Of a stretch of 64,000 nucleotides of DNA, positions 63,883 to 64,000 are shown in pieces. The number at the start of each line of letters is the position of its first letter. Position 1 is the first letter of the stretch. Both the position numbers and the translations under genes were made by a program. The stretch spans positions 7,254,001 to 7,318,000 of the forward strand of contig NZ_CP108095.1 in the NCBI RefSeq assembly GCF_036194065.1. Direction: 5' to 3'. The DNA is from Streptomyces sp. NBC_00239 (GTDB lineage Bacteria; Actinomycetota; Actinomycetes; Streptomycetales; Streptomycetaceae). Under the pieces are notes generated by a model. The model saw only the letters and a program-made list of their open reading frames with translations. It searched no databases and had not been told where the DNA came from.

Positions 63883-64000
63883 ACGTTCCCGTCTCCCTGG
63901 GTCGGTGGGCGCAGCCCGCGCGTACGGCGCCGGAGCGGCCGTACGGCGGGCCGGAGTTCGGCGCGGGCCGACTCGTACGGCGGCCGCAGTGCGCCGCGGC

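Noticed and set aside
63883..64000. A gene start at the right edge
   Set aside because: The last 118 bases stay open in more than one frame because of high GC, but show no start with ribosome site and no recognisable protein sequence.

Overview
The window looks like a chromosomal stretch of a Streptomyces species. GC is very high throughout, GTG starts are frequent, and genes are often coupled by 1-4 base overlaps. It carries several gene families I associate with Streptomyces: a DUF6643-type protein, a streptophobe-like membrane protein, a SCO0930-type repeat lipoprotein, monomeric isocitrate dehydrogenase and SpoIIE-type PAS/GAF phosphatases. I see no rRNA, intact tRNA, CRISPR array, prophage, transposase or biosynthetic gene cluster. 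Composition is even, so nothing looks recently acquired. Function calls come from reading motifs by eye; no database search was possible.

Layout. 0-10.6 kb: a partial MOSC protein, a DUF6643-type protein, an HpnB-like glycosyltransferase, a racemase, a membrane protein, lipoprotein N-acyltransferase (lnt) with a Nudix hydrolase, a secreted trypsin-like protease, a GT39-type glycosyltransferase and a GNAT-AAA fusion. 10.6-22.5 kb is rich in signalling: a receptor-type Ser/Thr kinase with a coupled membrane partner, a second Nudix protein, a CDF zinc exporter, then an operon of FHA-FHA-ABC exporter, SH3-like protein and soluble Ser/Thr kinase, followed by a streptophobe-like protein and a Ser/Pro-rich DUF6777-like protein. 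22.7-30.6 kb: a secreted endonuclease, a PAS-GAF-SpoIIE-HATPase phosphatase and a 1465-residue secreted LamG/ricin protein ending at a strong terminator.

30.7-38.4 kb: molybdate uptake (modA and a fused modB-modC), an S4 RNA-binding protein, a DUF4142-DUF1996 pair of exported proteins and a PucR-type regulator. 38.7-43.0 kb: a three-gene redox set (haem-b-like membrane protein, NuoF-ferredoxin fusion, lipoprotein with two surface repeats) plus a small lipoprotein. 43.0-49.3 kb: a TetR regulator, a secreted metal-hydrolase/discoidin protein, an SDR oxidoreductase and isocitrate dehydrogenase with a possible TamR box. 49.5-54.5 kb: a histidine kinase/response regulator pair divergent from a murG paralogue coupled to a sugar-nucleotide epimerase. 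54.7-64.0 kb: an FG-GAP secreted protein, a second PAS/GAF/SpoIIE phosphatase, a P1B-4 metal ATPase divergent from its ArsR sensor, and a GAF-PucR regulator.

Four places look most worth following up: the phospho-signalling exporter operon (15-19 kb), the cell-envelope redox set (38.7-42.5 kb), the metal sensor/ATPase pair with its compact promoter-operator (61.2 kb), and the two-component system facing murG/epimerase across a 62-base intergenic region with helical-phase direct repeats (51.9 kb). A 23-base intergenic repeat occurs identically at three loci and as a variant inside a 48-base perfect palindrome at a fourth.
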